Translations under genes and position numbers: made by a program | Shown here: piece by piece, positions 1 through 8,533 of the stretch | Position numbering within the stretch: position 1 is the first letter of the stretch | How the letters are laid out: each line of letters begins with the position of its first letter | Assembly (NCBI RefSeq): GCF_900108065.1 | Contig: NZ_FNVQ01000004.1 | Location: 248,001 to 312,000 of the forward strand | Direction: 5' to 3' | DNA length: 64,000 bases | From: Marinobacterium lutimaris | GTDB taxonomy: Bacteria > Pseudomonadota > Gammaproteobacteria > Pseudomonadales > Balneatricaceae | Notes under the pieces: model-generated | Databases searched by the model: none | Told to the model about the DNA's origin: nothing | The model's input: the letters and a program-made list of their open reading frames with translations, nothing else

Positions 1-321
1 GTCGTAAACAACCGTGGTGGCGCTGTCGGGCGCCAGCTCCATGTCCAGAGAGATCCCTGCGACAGTGATGTTGCTGGGCCCGGGGGGCAGGAAGCGGTAG
101 CCACCAAACTGATGTGCGGGTACACGCTGCGGATTGATTTTGCTGGTGAGCGTTACCTCCACGCTGTTTCCGGTAACGTTCAATACACGCACAAATGCCG
201 ATCCTTCGGGGGCTACCGCATCGTAGAGCTGCGCCTGATCATCCTGAGCAACGGCGGCATTCATGCTTGCCGCGACCCAAAGTAGCGCCATACAGCTTAT
301 AGAGACGAGTTTACGGACCAT
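1..321 (-). CDS. algF: Alginate O-acetylation protein AlgF (N-terminal part, cut by window edge)
   Basis: The first 107 codons of a periplasmic protein are visible and the 3' end lies before base 1. The N-terminus is basic then hydrophobic and ends around AAVAQDD, a probable Sec signal peptide cleaved near residue 25. The mature start reads QLYDAVAPEGSAFVRVLN, which matches the AlgF family. AlgF works with AlgI and AlgJ to add acetyl groups to alginate in the periplasm. The ATG at 319-321 has an AGGAAAGG-type ribosome site just upstream. It is the last visible gene of the alginate operon, 72 bp after algJ. Identity rests on the N-terminal half only. Confidence 0.8.
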   Translation of the reverse strand, partial: MVRKLVSISCMALLWVAASMNAAVAQDDQAQLYDAVAPEGSAFVRVLNVTGNSVEVTLTSKINPQRVPAHQFGGYRFLPPGPSNITVAGISLDMELAPDSATTVVYD

Positions 322-341
322 CTTTTTTACCTTTCCTTGGT

Positions 342-397
342 TTAACTTGGGCAGTTTTACTTAGGCAGTTTGCTTTTGCGTTTTACCTGGGCGTCAG
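342..397. repeat. Three imperfect short direct repeats between algJ and algF
   Basis: The pattern TTTWACYTGGGC followed by a GTTT or GTCAGTT tail occurs at about 341-357, 355-371 and 381-397. The third copy runs into the algJ stop codon. They may be remnants of small duplications. No function is evident. Confidence 0.4.
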
Positions 398-1488
398 TTG
401 CCACTTTCCAGACTGGGGCCGAGGGCAAGCAGCGTTCGGACCGGGAATTCCCAGATCACGGTTTCAACATCCGGACTCGAGAAGCTGCTGCTCTCAATAA
501 ACTCCTCCATAGGAGCAAAGGGCCCCTGGGCCTGCTGTGCCATCATCATCAAATCTTTGTGAAGCGCTTCCTTGAGAAAGCCGGGGAAGTTCCAGTCATC
601 CACACGGCTGTAACTGGTGCCGATCAACATCAACGACTGCGAGGTTTCCTCAAACAACCCCATCGCATCGTCAGACTGGCCCTTATCCACAGTTTCATAG
701 AGAGGAATCGTGACCGACGCGAAGTACTGCGGCTGCAACTCTGGCGCGAAATTCACAAAGTTAAGCAGGTCGCCCTTGAGCTCTTTTTCTTCAACCAGAT
801 CGCTTTCAAAGGCACTGTCACCCATCAGCTCGGGGTACTGGCCAGCCAGAGTCTGCGCCGCAAGACGCGCTCCTGCTGGGCTCCAGTGGGTATCTGTACG
901 CACGTAGAGGTTCTGATTATCCCGGGCAGCGACAAACGCCGCCCTGAGGTTGCAGACAGCGATCTGCTGCTGCTCTAACCGCGTCACAAACGCCTGATAA
1001 AGATCATCAACCTGGGGGCGCAGGCCGGTCTGCGTATACTCGCGGTAGATATCCATTTTCATCGGTACCGGTAGCATGATCAGCCGCTTGCCCGAGGCTT
1101 CCAGCTGCGCCTTCACCTGCGCGATCTTCTCCATCTGCCGATCAATGTTCGACGCCAGGCTGTTTGGCACTATCGCTTCCTGACTGGAGAACAGCCATCC
1201 CTCTTTACCCAGCAACACACCACTGGTGCCCTCTCCAAACAGCAGAAAACTGAGGTTAGCCCACTGACGCACAGAGAAATCACGCAGGAACAGACGTTTG
1301 TCGTAAAACACTTCAAACTGGCGCAATAGCTCCCCATCCGTAAACAGCTCCCAACTCTGCGCCTGAGTCTGGGTTTTGGAAAATTTATAGATTGATGGCA
1401 GCGAATAAATCACCATCCCCACCAACATCAGGATGAAGAGAATTCCATTTACTTTACTCGCCGAACGCATTACCGGTAAATTGCTCAT
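394..1488 (-). CDS. algJ: Alginate O-acetyltransferase AlgJ (SGNH-like)
   Basis: A 364-residue protein with one N-terminal membrane segment (about residues 14-32) that likely anchors a periplasmic SGNH-like acetyltransferase domain. The DTHW motif supplies Asp199 and His201, and GTSYS supplies the candidate nucleophile Ser292. This is the Asp-His-Ser arrangement known for AlgJ and AlgX. It is expected to transfer acetyl groups, passed across the membrane by AlgI, onto mannuronate residues. It lies 9 bp after algI and before algF. AlgX shares the catalytic domain but normally carries an extra C-terminal carbohydrate-binding module. Length and position between algI and algF favour AlgJ. Confidence 0.85.
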   Translation of the reverse strand: MSNLPVMRSASKVNGILFILMLVGMVIYSLPSIYKFSKTQTQAQSWELFTDGELLRQFEVFYDKRLFLRDFSVRQWANLSFLLFGEGTSGVLLGKEGWLFSSQEAIVPNSLASNIDRQMEKIAQVKAQLEASGKRLIMLPVPMKMDIYREYTQTGLRPQVDDLYQAFVTRLEQQQIAVCNLRAAFVAARDNQNLYVRTDTHWSPAGARLAAQTLAGQYPELMGDSAFESDLVEEKELKGDLLNFVNFAPELQPQYFASVTIPLYETVDKGQSDDAMGLFEETSQSLMLIGTSYSRVDDWNFPGFLKEALHKDLMMMAQQAQGPFAPMEEFIESSSFSSPDVETVIWEFPVRTLLALGPSLESGN

Positions 1489-1497
1489 CAGACCGAC

Positions 1498-2925
1498 CTA
1501 AAATTGGAAGTAAAGAAAAGGCGAAAACGAATTCGCGGCCAATCTGGTTAGCGCCAAAGAGAATCCAACCCAAAGCAGCAGGGTGCTGAATCCACCTACA
1601 TGCTGCATAAAGTAGGTGTTCTGTCCATTCGCGTAAAACTTCACATTAATACGCTCAGCTATACCTAACCATATGAGAGAAACGCCAACAAAGCTTATCG
1701 TCATAATCGAGGTACCATAGATATAACTATCCATGTTACCTACCCCGTTGAAACCAAACAGACCGCCATATATTTTCAAACTCTGATCAAGATCACCGGT
1801 AAGAAAAAGAGGCATATTCAGAGTCAGAAGAAAGCAGGTAATAATCACTCTCCACAGGTTAAAAGGTGTCGTCACCTTCGTCGCTATGCGGAGCGCACGC
1901 TCTATCATTATTGCGACGCCGAAGAACGCCCCCCACAATATGTAGGCAGAACTGGCGCCATGCCAGAAGCCTGATAGCACCATGGTGACGCCCAGCGCCA
2001 CAATGGGCCCGGCGATGCGTCGACGCACCAGGGGAAAGTACACATAGTCACGCAGGAACTCGGCCAGCGTCATATGCCAGCGTTGCCAGAACTCAGTAAT
2101 ACTCTTGGATATATAAGGCTGATTGAAGTTCTCCGGAAAACGAAACCCCATCATAAGACCCAGGCCGATCGCCATGTCGCTGTATCCTGAGAAATCAAAA
2201 TAAAGCTGTATTACCGAAGCAATCAGTCCAAACCAGGCGTCAACCATCTGTGGATCAGACTCAGTAACAAAAAGAATATTCATGGGCGCCAGCGAGTCAG
2301 CGATCAGTACCTTCTTTATAAAGCCCAACATAAAACGACTTGCACCCAAGGAAAAAAGCTCCATGGAGTGCTCACGTTTCTTTAACTGAAGATCGATTAA
2401 TTTGTAACGTACGATCGGCCCAGCAATAAGCTGTGGAAATAGCGCTATATAGGCGGCGAAGTCGATGAAGTTTCTGGTAGGTTCAGCCTGCTTCCTATAA
2501 ATATCGACAATATAGCTAATCGCCTGGAATATATAGAAAGATATCCCCAGGGGAAGGATTATCGTCTCCAGGGTAAATGAATCGACCCCGACGCTATTCA
2601 GCAAATCCGCAAGAACATCGGCGCCAAAATTAGCGTATTTAAAATAACCAAGGGTCAACAGATTGCCGACAACGCCCAGGGTTAGCCATCGAAAGGCGAC
2701 TTTCTTCCGTTTTCTGTCCAGCTCATGCTTTATTCGCATCCCGAACCAGTAGTTCCAGTAAGTGACCGCCACAAACAGGAACAGAAAGTCAGGCCGCCAC
2801 CAAGCGTAGAACAGGTAGCTGCCCAATACGATCACGGCCGAGCGCCAGCGCTCCCCCACCAGGTAGTAGAGCGCCAGGAAAAGCGGTAAAAACAGGAATA
2901 GAAAGATATTCGAACTAAAGACCAT
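1498..2925 (-). CDS. algI: Alginate O-acetyltransferase AlgI (MBOAT family)
   Basis: A 475-residue polytopic inner-membrane protein of the membrane-bound O-acyltransferase family with about ten or more hydrophobic segments. The MBOAT active-site histidine is in FWHGASSAY at His322, the same number as the catalytic His of Pseudomonas AlgI. A RWHMTL motif precedes it. AlgI is thought to move acetyl groups from a cytoplasmic donor across the membrane to AlgJ. It follows algE by 15 bp with no algG, algX or algL between them, unlike the classical operon. DltB-type MBOATs are an alternative, but the operon context makes AlgI nearly certain. Confidence 0.92.
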   Translation of the reverse strand: MVFSSNIFLFLFLPLFLALYYLVGERWRSAVIVLGSYLFYAWWRPDFLFLFVAVTYWNYWFGMRIKHELDRKRKKVAFRWLTLGVVGNLLTLGYFKYANFGADVLADLLNSVGVDSFTLETIILPLGISFYIFQAISYIVDIYRKQAEPTRNFIDFAAYIALFPQLIAGPIVRYKLIDLQLKKREHSMELFSLGASRFMLGFIKKVLIADSLAPMNILFVTESDPQMVDAWFGLIASVIQLYFDFSGYSDMAIGLGLMMGFRFPENFNQPYISKSITEFWQRWHMTLAEFLRDYVYFPLVRRRIAGPIVALGVTMVLSGFWHGASSAYILWGAFFGVAIMIERALRIATKVTTPFNLWRVIITCFLLTLNMPLFLTGDLDQSLKIYGGLFGFNGVGNMDSYIYGTSIMTISFVGVSLIWLGIAERINVKFYANGQNTYFMQHVGGFSTLLLWVGFSLALTRLAANSFSPFLYFQF

Positions 2926-2940
2926 AGCGTTTCAATATCC

Positions 2941-4323
2941 TTATCGATAACGCACCACGACACCCAGGGTCAGCTGGTATTCATCATCCAGGTCGCCCGT
3001 TGCCGGGCCTGCGAAAAAGTAACCTGCGCTGAGCAGAGTATCGACGCTGAGTAGACGTCCCTTGTAGGCCTCTGGAAAGCGCTGCCAGGAATAGCTGACA
3101 TCAAAAACCTGCCCCAGCGACCGGCTATCTGGATCCTGAGGCACAACGCTACGGATCGGCATGTCGGCATCCGGATTACGCAGGTATAGATCGCTGAGGC
3201 GCATGTTGACCCCGGAGCGCTCGGTGGGAGAAAACTCCACCCCTACTCCGTAGTAGGCCAGGTTACTGACCTGCAGCCCCATGAAAGAGCTGACCAGGCG
3301 TGTGCTGAAATTGTCATCCGTCACCTGCCGGTCAGACTGAATGCTGTTCAGGTAGAAGCCATCCTGATCCTCATCGGGCTTGTCGGTGATACCCGCACGG
3401 AACGAAAACCGGGGCGACCAGCGCCAGTCGATCATCTGGGTACCAACCTCACCGATCGCCGCCCAGCCGTTGATATCGACTGTACGGCTGCCGGCCTGGG
3501 CCACCTCGTCACGATCCCCGGTCACAGCAGCGAGCTCAAGATGGTAGTCATTCAGTCGCGAGCCGCTGGCATATTCGCCCTGGGCAAAAACACCGTAACG
3601 AAAACCGGTAAAGTCATCGGGATCATCCAGATCCGCTCCAGAGTGATCATCCTCGTACATCAGCCGGATACCCGCCCAGTGACCGATACGCCAACTGCGC
3701 CCGTACTCACCCATTAACAGCGCTATATCCTCCTCAGATGGATCCAGGCGGTTAACGTCACTGTTGTAGTTGTAGAACTTCTGCCCGGCGGCCACGAACC
3801 CCCTGGCAGTATCGTCCTGATAACTGAAGCGTACCGATTCGAAGGTATCGTCCCACCAGAGCCCCAGATAGTCGGAATAGCGTTGACGACCGAAGCTCAG
3901 CGAGAAGCGGGGATCATCACCGATAAGGTTACGGGTAACGTAGAACTCCCTGAGCTCAGCATTCCAGCCCTCCGCCTGCTCGCGCCGCTCATCCTGCAGG
4001 GAGCTGACGGCAGAACCAGAGTCATAGGCGATCCAGCCGCGCACCAGGGTGCGCCATTTCGGCCATCGCTTTTCCGGCGAGTACCAGATGAGCGTGGGTT
4101 CATAGCGCAGGCTGTAGGACTGGTCGCGATCGGCCCCAAGGCGCGCATCCTCCGGCCCTGAGGCCGTTTCCATGGTGAATTTGTGATTCACCTCGAAGGT
4201 TTCGATCTCTTCCGCGGCAAATTGCCCTGCAGAACTCTCCACACCTTCCTCCGCAAGGGAAAGCTGGTGGGCACTCAGCCCCATGAGCCCTGCCACCACA
4301 ACGCACAATCTTGTTTTTCTCAT
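2941..4323 (-). CDS. algE: Alginate outer-membrane export porin AlgE
   Basis: A 460-residue protein with a signal peptide (cleavage likely after LSLA, about residue 24) and many alternating, aromatic-rich beta strands ending in YQLTLGVVVRYR, typical of an outer-membrane barrel. AlgE forms the 18-strand pore through which alginate leaves the cell. Pseudomonas AlgE is about 490 residues, so the length fits. Its ATG overlaps the algK stop as ATGA, indicating translational coupling, as expected because AlgK assists AlgE assembly. Family assignment rests on barrel character, a YSLRYEPTLIWYSPEKRW stretch typical of AlgE, and context. Confidence 0.88.
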   Translation of the reverse strand: MRKTRLCVVVAGLMGLSAHQLSLAEEGVESSAGQFAAEEIETFEVNHKFTMETASGPEDARLGADRDQSYSLRYEPTLIWYSPEKRWPKWRTLVRGWIAYDSGSAVSSLQDERREQAEGWNAELREFYVTRNLIGDDPRFSLSFGRQRYSDYLGLWWDDTFESVRFSYQDDTARGFVAAGQKFYNYNSDVNRLDPSEEDIALLMGEYGRSWRIGHWAGIRLMYEDDHSGADLDDPDDFTGFRYGVFAQGEYASGSRLNDYHLELAAVTGDRDEVAQAGSRTVDINGWAAIGEVGTQMIDWRWSPRFSFRAGITDKPDEDQDGFYLNSIQSDRQVTDDNFSTRLVSSFMGLQVSNLAYYGVGVEFSPTERSGVNMRLSDLYLRNPDADMPIRSVVPQDPDSRSLGQVFDVSYSWQRFPEAYKGRLLSVDTLLSAGYFFAGPATGDLDDEYQLTLGVVVRYR

Positions 4324-5756
4324 AGCGGTAGCCTTTCCATAGCCTCGTTACGAATCCTTGTGGCTCTATCCATTTCGTCTTCTGTCAGCATCGGTGCGAG
4401 CTCACGCTCCAGGTTCTGCGCGCGCGCTACCCCCAGGCTCGCAGCAACCTGGGCGTAGGCGTAGGCCAGTGGGCGGTCATGACACATGGAAAGGCCGGAG
4501 TTGTGCAGGGACGCCAGGCGAAAATAGGCAGCTCCCGATCCCTGGGATGCCAGCTCCTCATACATACTGAGCGCCCTGGGTTGATCGGCCTCATCAAGCA
4601 CACCCTCGCTATACAAGCCCGCCAGGAGCATCGAGCCATCAGGCTGGCCCGCATCGATACGTCGCTGTATCAATTCATAGGCTTTCCGCGGCGCCAAAGT
4701 GTCCCAGTCTGAAACCATATAAGCGAAAATGCGCAGCCGCTCTGCGCGGGCCGGGTCGAAAGTGCCGATACGATCGATCAACGCCATCGCCTCATCGCCG
4801 GTATAACTGGTGGGGTCTGACGTCATGAAGTTGAACAGAGAGGTCATACCGGGAAGCCAGTCCCGGGATGCTGCGTAGTTGACCCACCTTAAGGCCTGCT
4901 CCCTCAGCTGCTGAGATTCGGACTCTCCCTCCTCAGCTACAGGCTGAGGTTCAATCCCCTGCTGCTCTGCTTCCTGAAGCTGCTGTCGCCGCGCCAGTTT
5001 TTCGCTGGCACTCCTCAGATCGCCAATTCGATCAAGCAGGGTGCCTATGCGTTCCGCCGCAGCCGGCGTAAAGGCCTCCATGCGCGGCTCCATCTCCGCT
5101 GCGACCTGGGCAAAAACCCTTTCCTGTTCGTCACCAAGAAAATCGTAATAGCGTTCAGCGGCACGCTCGTCGGTGAGCATCGCCTCACGATAATGCTGAT
5201 CAGCCAACTCGCGCTGACCACGTCGCTCCGCAAGCACCGCCGCGTAAAGGGAGGAAGAGCAGAGCTCAATACAGGAACGGCGATGCAGATCCAGCAACTG
5301 CTGTACGACATCCGGCTGGAACAGGTCTGGATAGACCAGGAAAACCTCCAGTGTCGTATTCAGCGTCTCCAGGTCCCGCTGCTGGGGATACTGTTGTAAT
5401 GCTTGCGCGAAGTAGTCGGTGTAATGCTGCAGATAGAAGGGACGACGAACGACCAGTGCAGCCGCACCAGCCAGAGCCCTCACTTCACCGGTCCCTTTGG
5501 CGAAAGCAGCATCGTACAGGCGCAGTGAATCAAGGCTGATATTGCCGGACCTGTCCGCCAAGAGGTTTGCCAGCATATACATCGCTTCCCGGTTACCCCG
5601 GTCGGAAAGTTGCCGCAGATCCTTTTCCACCTCCGCCTGTGGATTCTTGAACAGCTCGTAGCGTACCTGCTCAAGACTCAGGGCAGCCTGAGCAGAACTG
5701 CTCAGACCGAAGGCGGCAAGCGCAGCCAGCACTGTCGTGATTTTTGCCAAACGCAT
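4320..5756 (-). CDS. algK: AlgK-like periplasmic TPR/Sel1-repeat protein
   Basis: A 478-residue protein with a signal peptide ending SSSAQA-ALS near residue 24. The rest is alpha-helical with Sel1/TPR-like repeats, for example AMYMLANLLADRSGN near the start and AAYFRLASLHNSGLS near the end. AlgK is the scaffold lipoprotein that localises AlgE and bridges to Alg44 and AlgX. Here the signal peptide has no cysteine at the cleavage site, so it looks soluble rather than lipidated. A Q/E-rich stretch near residues 260-285 may be a linker or coiled coil. It sits between alg44 and algE, the normal AlgK position. Sequence similarity to AlgK is weak, so the call leans on repeats and synteny. Confidence 0.75.
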   Translation of the reverse strand: MRLAKITTVLAALAAFGLSSSAQAALSLEQVRYELFKNPQAEVEKDLRQLSDRGNREAMYMLANLLADRSGNISLDSLRLYDAAFAKGTGEVRALAGAAALVVRRPFYLQHYTDYFAQALQQYPQQRDLETLNTTLEVFLVYPDLFQPDVVQQLLDLHRRSCIELCSSSLYAAVLAERRGQRELADQHYREAMLTDERAAERYYDFLGDEQERVFAQVAAEMEPRMEAFTPAAAERIGTLLDRIGDLRSASEKLARRQQLQEAEQQGIEPQPVAEEGESESQQLREQALRWVNYAASRDWLPGMTSLFNFMTSDPTSYTGDEAMALIDRIGTFDPARAERLRIFAYMVSDWDTLAPRKAYELIQRRIDAGQPDGSMLLAGLYSEGVLDEADQPRALSMYEELASQGSGAAYFRLASLHNSGLSMCHDRPLAYAYAQVAASLGVARAQNLERELAPMLTEDEMDRATRIRNEAMERLPL

Positions 5757-5776
5757 GACGGCTATCCCTACTGATA

Positions 5777-6952
5777 CTACTGGCGTAGCCTTTCGAGAAG
5801 GTTCAGCCCGTCGACGCGATCAATGCCCGGCAGTCCAAGCTCAAAAGCCACCCAGACCGGTTTCTGATAGTCATCCAGAGACAGAGCACTCTCCGGTTCA
5901 ATTTTCAGCTCGACCGTATCCTGCTCCCGGTTCACGGTCGCGCCCACAATCTTCCCTGCGATCTTTTCATCTGCGCCATAAACCTGAAGCTGCACATCGC
6001 GGGTACGCTGTAGTTTCTCCAGCTTGTCGAACGCCACGCTTGCGTTCACATACAGCGGTTTCTCCCTGGGCAGCAGGTGCACCAGCGCATCCCCCTTGTA
6101 GCCATAACTGTCGAGCTGACCCGCCGGATAAAACGGGGTGCAGTCACAGGGACTGGAGATCACGGTATCCACATTAATCCCCCCCAGCAGAGCTCGGGTA
6201 TCCTCCGCGGAAAGGTTGCTGACCATCTCCAGGTCAGCGGGAGAGGTCAGGCTGGTGGTCAACTGCGTCGAAATACTGGCCACCGGCTGGCCAACGGATA
6301 CCTCCTGCTGCCCCTCCGGCAGCAGATAGGTCACGGTGCCGTTTTCGGGCATGCTGATCACGTAGGCATCGGCGCTCACCGCCGCCTGGGCAGCGGGAAT
6401 ACGGAAAAACAGGGAATAGATCTGATAGAGAACATAGGTCAGCGCCAGCACCCCAATCGCCATCATGAACAGCGTGCCCAGTACAGCTTTCAGTCGCTGC
6501 CAGGCCCCCCGTGTCAGGTTGGCTTTCTGCTTGCGCTCCTTGATGTAGTTCTCGCGCTGCATGACGCTGAACAGGCCGTTGATATCGGCTACCTCGCCAG
6601 AGAGGTAGGACGAGATGATGTAACGCAGAATGTCCGCCTTGGAAGGTTCCAGATCAACGAACTGCGCGCCTACATTGGCGCCATGCTGCTTGACGATCTT
6701 CACCTTGGCTTTGAGGCTAAGATCAATCCGCTTCATATCCAGCTCTATCGAAGCATCATAGAGAGAACCGATCTTCAGCGTTTCCTCACAGTGCAGCCCC
6801 AGACCGCCAATGGAAATATCCTGAACATCGCAGCTGATCGCTTTCGATGAGCCGCTGGTCAGCACTGCCCTGGCAGGAATACGGGTACGGATGTGTTGGC
6901 GCTCGTCTATCGCTTCATGGACGACCGAATCGTTCAGAACTGTAGTACTCAT
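5777..6952 (-). CDS. alg44: Alginate polymerisation regulator Alg44 (PilZ, c-di-GMP receptor)
   Basis: A 391-residue protein, close to the 389 of Pseudomonas Alg44. The N-terminal PilZ domain has both c-di-GMP motifs: R18-xxx-R22 and D45-x-S47-xx-G50. One transmembrane helix lies around residues 158-180, followed by a periplasmic domain resembling membrane-fusion proteins. c-di-GMP binding by Alg44 activates Alg8, so this gene places alginate synthesis under second-messenger control. It lies directly after alg8 (15 bp gap) and before algK. All motif residues appear intact. Confidence 0.95.
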   Translation of the reverse strand: MSTTVLNDSVVHEAIDERQHIRTRIPARAVLTSGSSKAISCDVQDISIGGLGLHCEETLKIGSLYDASIELDMKRIDLSLKAKVKIVKQHGANVGAQFVDLEPSKADILRYIISSYLSGEVADINGLFSVMQRENYIKERKQKANLTRGAWQRLKAVLGTLFMMAIGVLALTYVLYQIYSLFFRIPAAQAAVSADAYVISMPENGTVTYLLPEGQQEVSVGQPVASISTQLTTSLTSPADLEMVSNLSAEDTRALLGGINVDTVISSPCDCTPFYPAGQLDSYGYKGDALVHLLPREKPLYVNASVAFDKLEKLQRTRDVQLQVYGADEKIAGKIVGATVNREQDTVELKIEPESALSLDDYQKPVWVAFELGLPGIDRVDGLNLLERLRQ

Positions 6953-6967
6953 AGTCCGTTATCTTTT

Positions 6968-8533
6968 CTAAAGTTGTGAAATGTCTAACAGGGCGGAAAT
7001 CACACCCAGGAAAATGGCGATCGACGACATCAATGCCGCTTTGGAGCTCCAGCGGTTCAGCAAAGCATCCATTCTGCCGCTGTTATCCAGCTTGGTTTTT
7101 TGCCGGGTCCAGCTCTGCCGGTCCATATGGAACATCGAGTAGACCTTCATCACCGATCCGACGATCTGGTTGTAATACAGAACGAACGGATAACTCGGAT
7201 CCACCGCGTGCCGGGTAAAGAAAAACAGCAGGGTTACAATGGTTCTGGAAACCAGAATCCAGAATATGTAGACGAGCAGGTACTGGATGCCGAACGCCAG
7301 CCCGGCCACCACTGAGCCGGTGAGCCCCATGAGGCAGGTCCACATGGAGATCCTCTGGTCATACAACACGTAGCTGGCAAAGGCGCCCAGACGTCTCACC
7401 CCAAGCTCACGCGTGGCACGAAAGTTCTGCCGCAGCGAGTTGCCGTACCAGCGATACATCAACTGCCGTGTCGCCCGGAAGAAGTTGCTGTCCGGCGGGT
7501 GCTCTACGGTCAACGTGTGGCTGTCAGGCACGTAGAAGGTATCCCAGCCGCCACGCATCAAGCTGAACCAGGAAGATTTGTCATCTCCGGTGAGAAACTG
7601 GAAGCGGCCCAGGCGCCAGTGATCGAGAAAGTCCGCTTCCACATCCTTGATAAATTGCGGATCAACCATCACCGCCGCGCGAAAGAACGAAAGACGTCCG
7701 GTCAGCGTGAGCACCCTGTGGGACAACGCCATAGAGCACATGTTGATATGCCGCTGTACAAAGCGCATGGTGTGCCACTGTTTGACCAGCTTGCCCCCTT
7801 CCACCACGCAGTACTCGTTGGTGGTCAGACCGCCGACATTGGGCAGATAGGCAAACAGTTTGACCGCGCGCTCGATACAGCCGGGCAGCATTATGGTGTC
7901 ACCGTCGACCACGCCGACCACGGCGTCATCCATCGGCATACGGCGTGACAGAGCGCGAAACGCATGAGCCAGACCGTCGCGCTTGCCCGTTCCACGGGCA
8001 CGTACAAACACCAGCTGAATATCACGACGCGCAACCACGGTTTCCTTCATGATGCGCTTGATAAACTCCTCATCGGCCTTCTCGACGATCGATGCGATTA
8101 CCGTGGCGCCCACAGGAAGTTTCTGCAGCTCCTCAAAAACGGAGCGGTATACCTTGTAGGTGGTTTCCGCCGGTATTCTGAAACTGGTTACCACCATGTA
8201 CATATGAGACGGCAGCGCCGCCTTGCCCATACGCTCCACCTGCTTGCGTATGCGTGGAAAACGCCAGTGCAGGAAATACATCCCGCGCAGGTAGTGGGTG
8301 GCTGCATTGCTGTAACGCCAGAGCCCGAGCAGGCCGATCAGAAAAATAAACTTGCCGTGGGCCGGATCAAGATAGGCGGGGTCGATCAGGTTCGCTGCCA
8401 GTGCAATCAGTGCAAACAGACACAACCAGCCGACCACTGCCTTTGGGCCCGGCCACTGAAAGCCGGGCTCCTCGAACGAACTGTGTTCAAAGGTCGGAAC
8501 AGAAGGTTCGGACTGCTTGGATGTTGTCATCAA
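6968..8533 (-). CDS. alg8: Mannuronan synthase catalytic subunit Alg8 (GT2)
   Basis: A 521-residue inner-membrane family 2 glycosyltransferase. Two hydrophobic segments lie at about residues 32-72, then a cytoplasmic GT domain with the VVDGDT nucleotide-sugar/metal motif, the TGDDKSSW acceptor region and a RQLMYRW segment corresponding to the (Q/R)xxRW-type motif, then several C-terminal helices. It polymerises GDP-mannuronate into polymannuronate and threads it through the membrane. It overlaps algA by 4 bp, so the two are likely translationally coupled, and is followed by its activator alg44. Pseudomonas Alg8 is 494 residues; the excess is at the N-terminus, so a later start is possible. 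Confidence 0.95.
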   Translation of the reverse strand: MMTTSKQSEPSVPTFEHSSFEEPGFQWPGPKAVVGWLCLFALIALAANLIDPAYLDPAHGKFIFLIGLLGLWRYSNAATHYLRGMYFLHWRFPRIRKQVERMGKAALPSHMYMVVTSFRIPAETTYKVYRSVFEELQKLPVGATVIASIVEKADEEFIKRIMKETVVARRDIQLVFVRARGTGKRDGLAHAFRALSRRMPMDDAVVGVVDGDTIMLPGCIERAVKLFAYLPNVGGLTTNEYCVVEGGKLVKQWHTMRFVQRHINMCSMALSHRVLTLTGRLSFFRAAVMVDPQFIKDVEADFLDHWRLGRFQFLTGDDKSSWFSLMRGGWDTFYVPDSHTLTVEHPPDSNFFRATRQLMYRWYGNSLRQNFRATRELGVRRLGAFASYVLYDQRISMWTCLMGLTGSVVAGLAFGIQYLLVYIFWILVSRTIVTLLFFFTRHAVDPSYPFVLYYNQIVGSVMKVYSMFHMDRQSWTRQKTKLDNSGRMDALLNRWSSKAALMSSIAIFLGVISALLDISQL

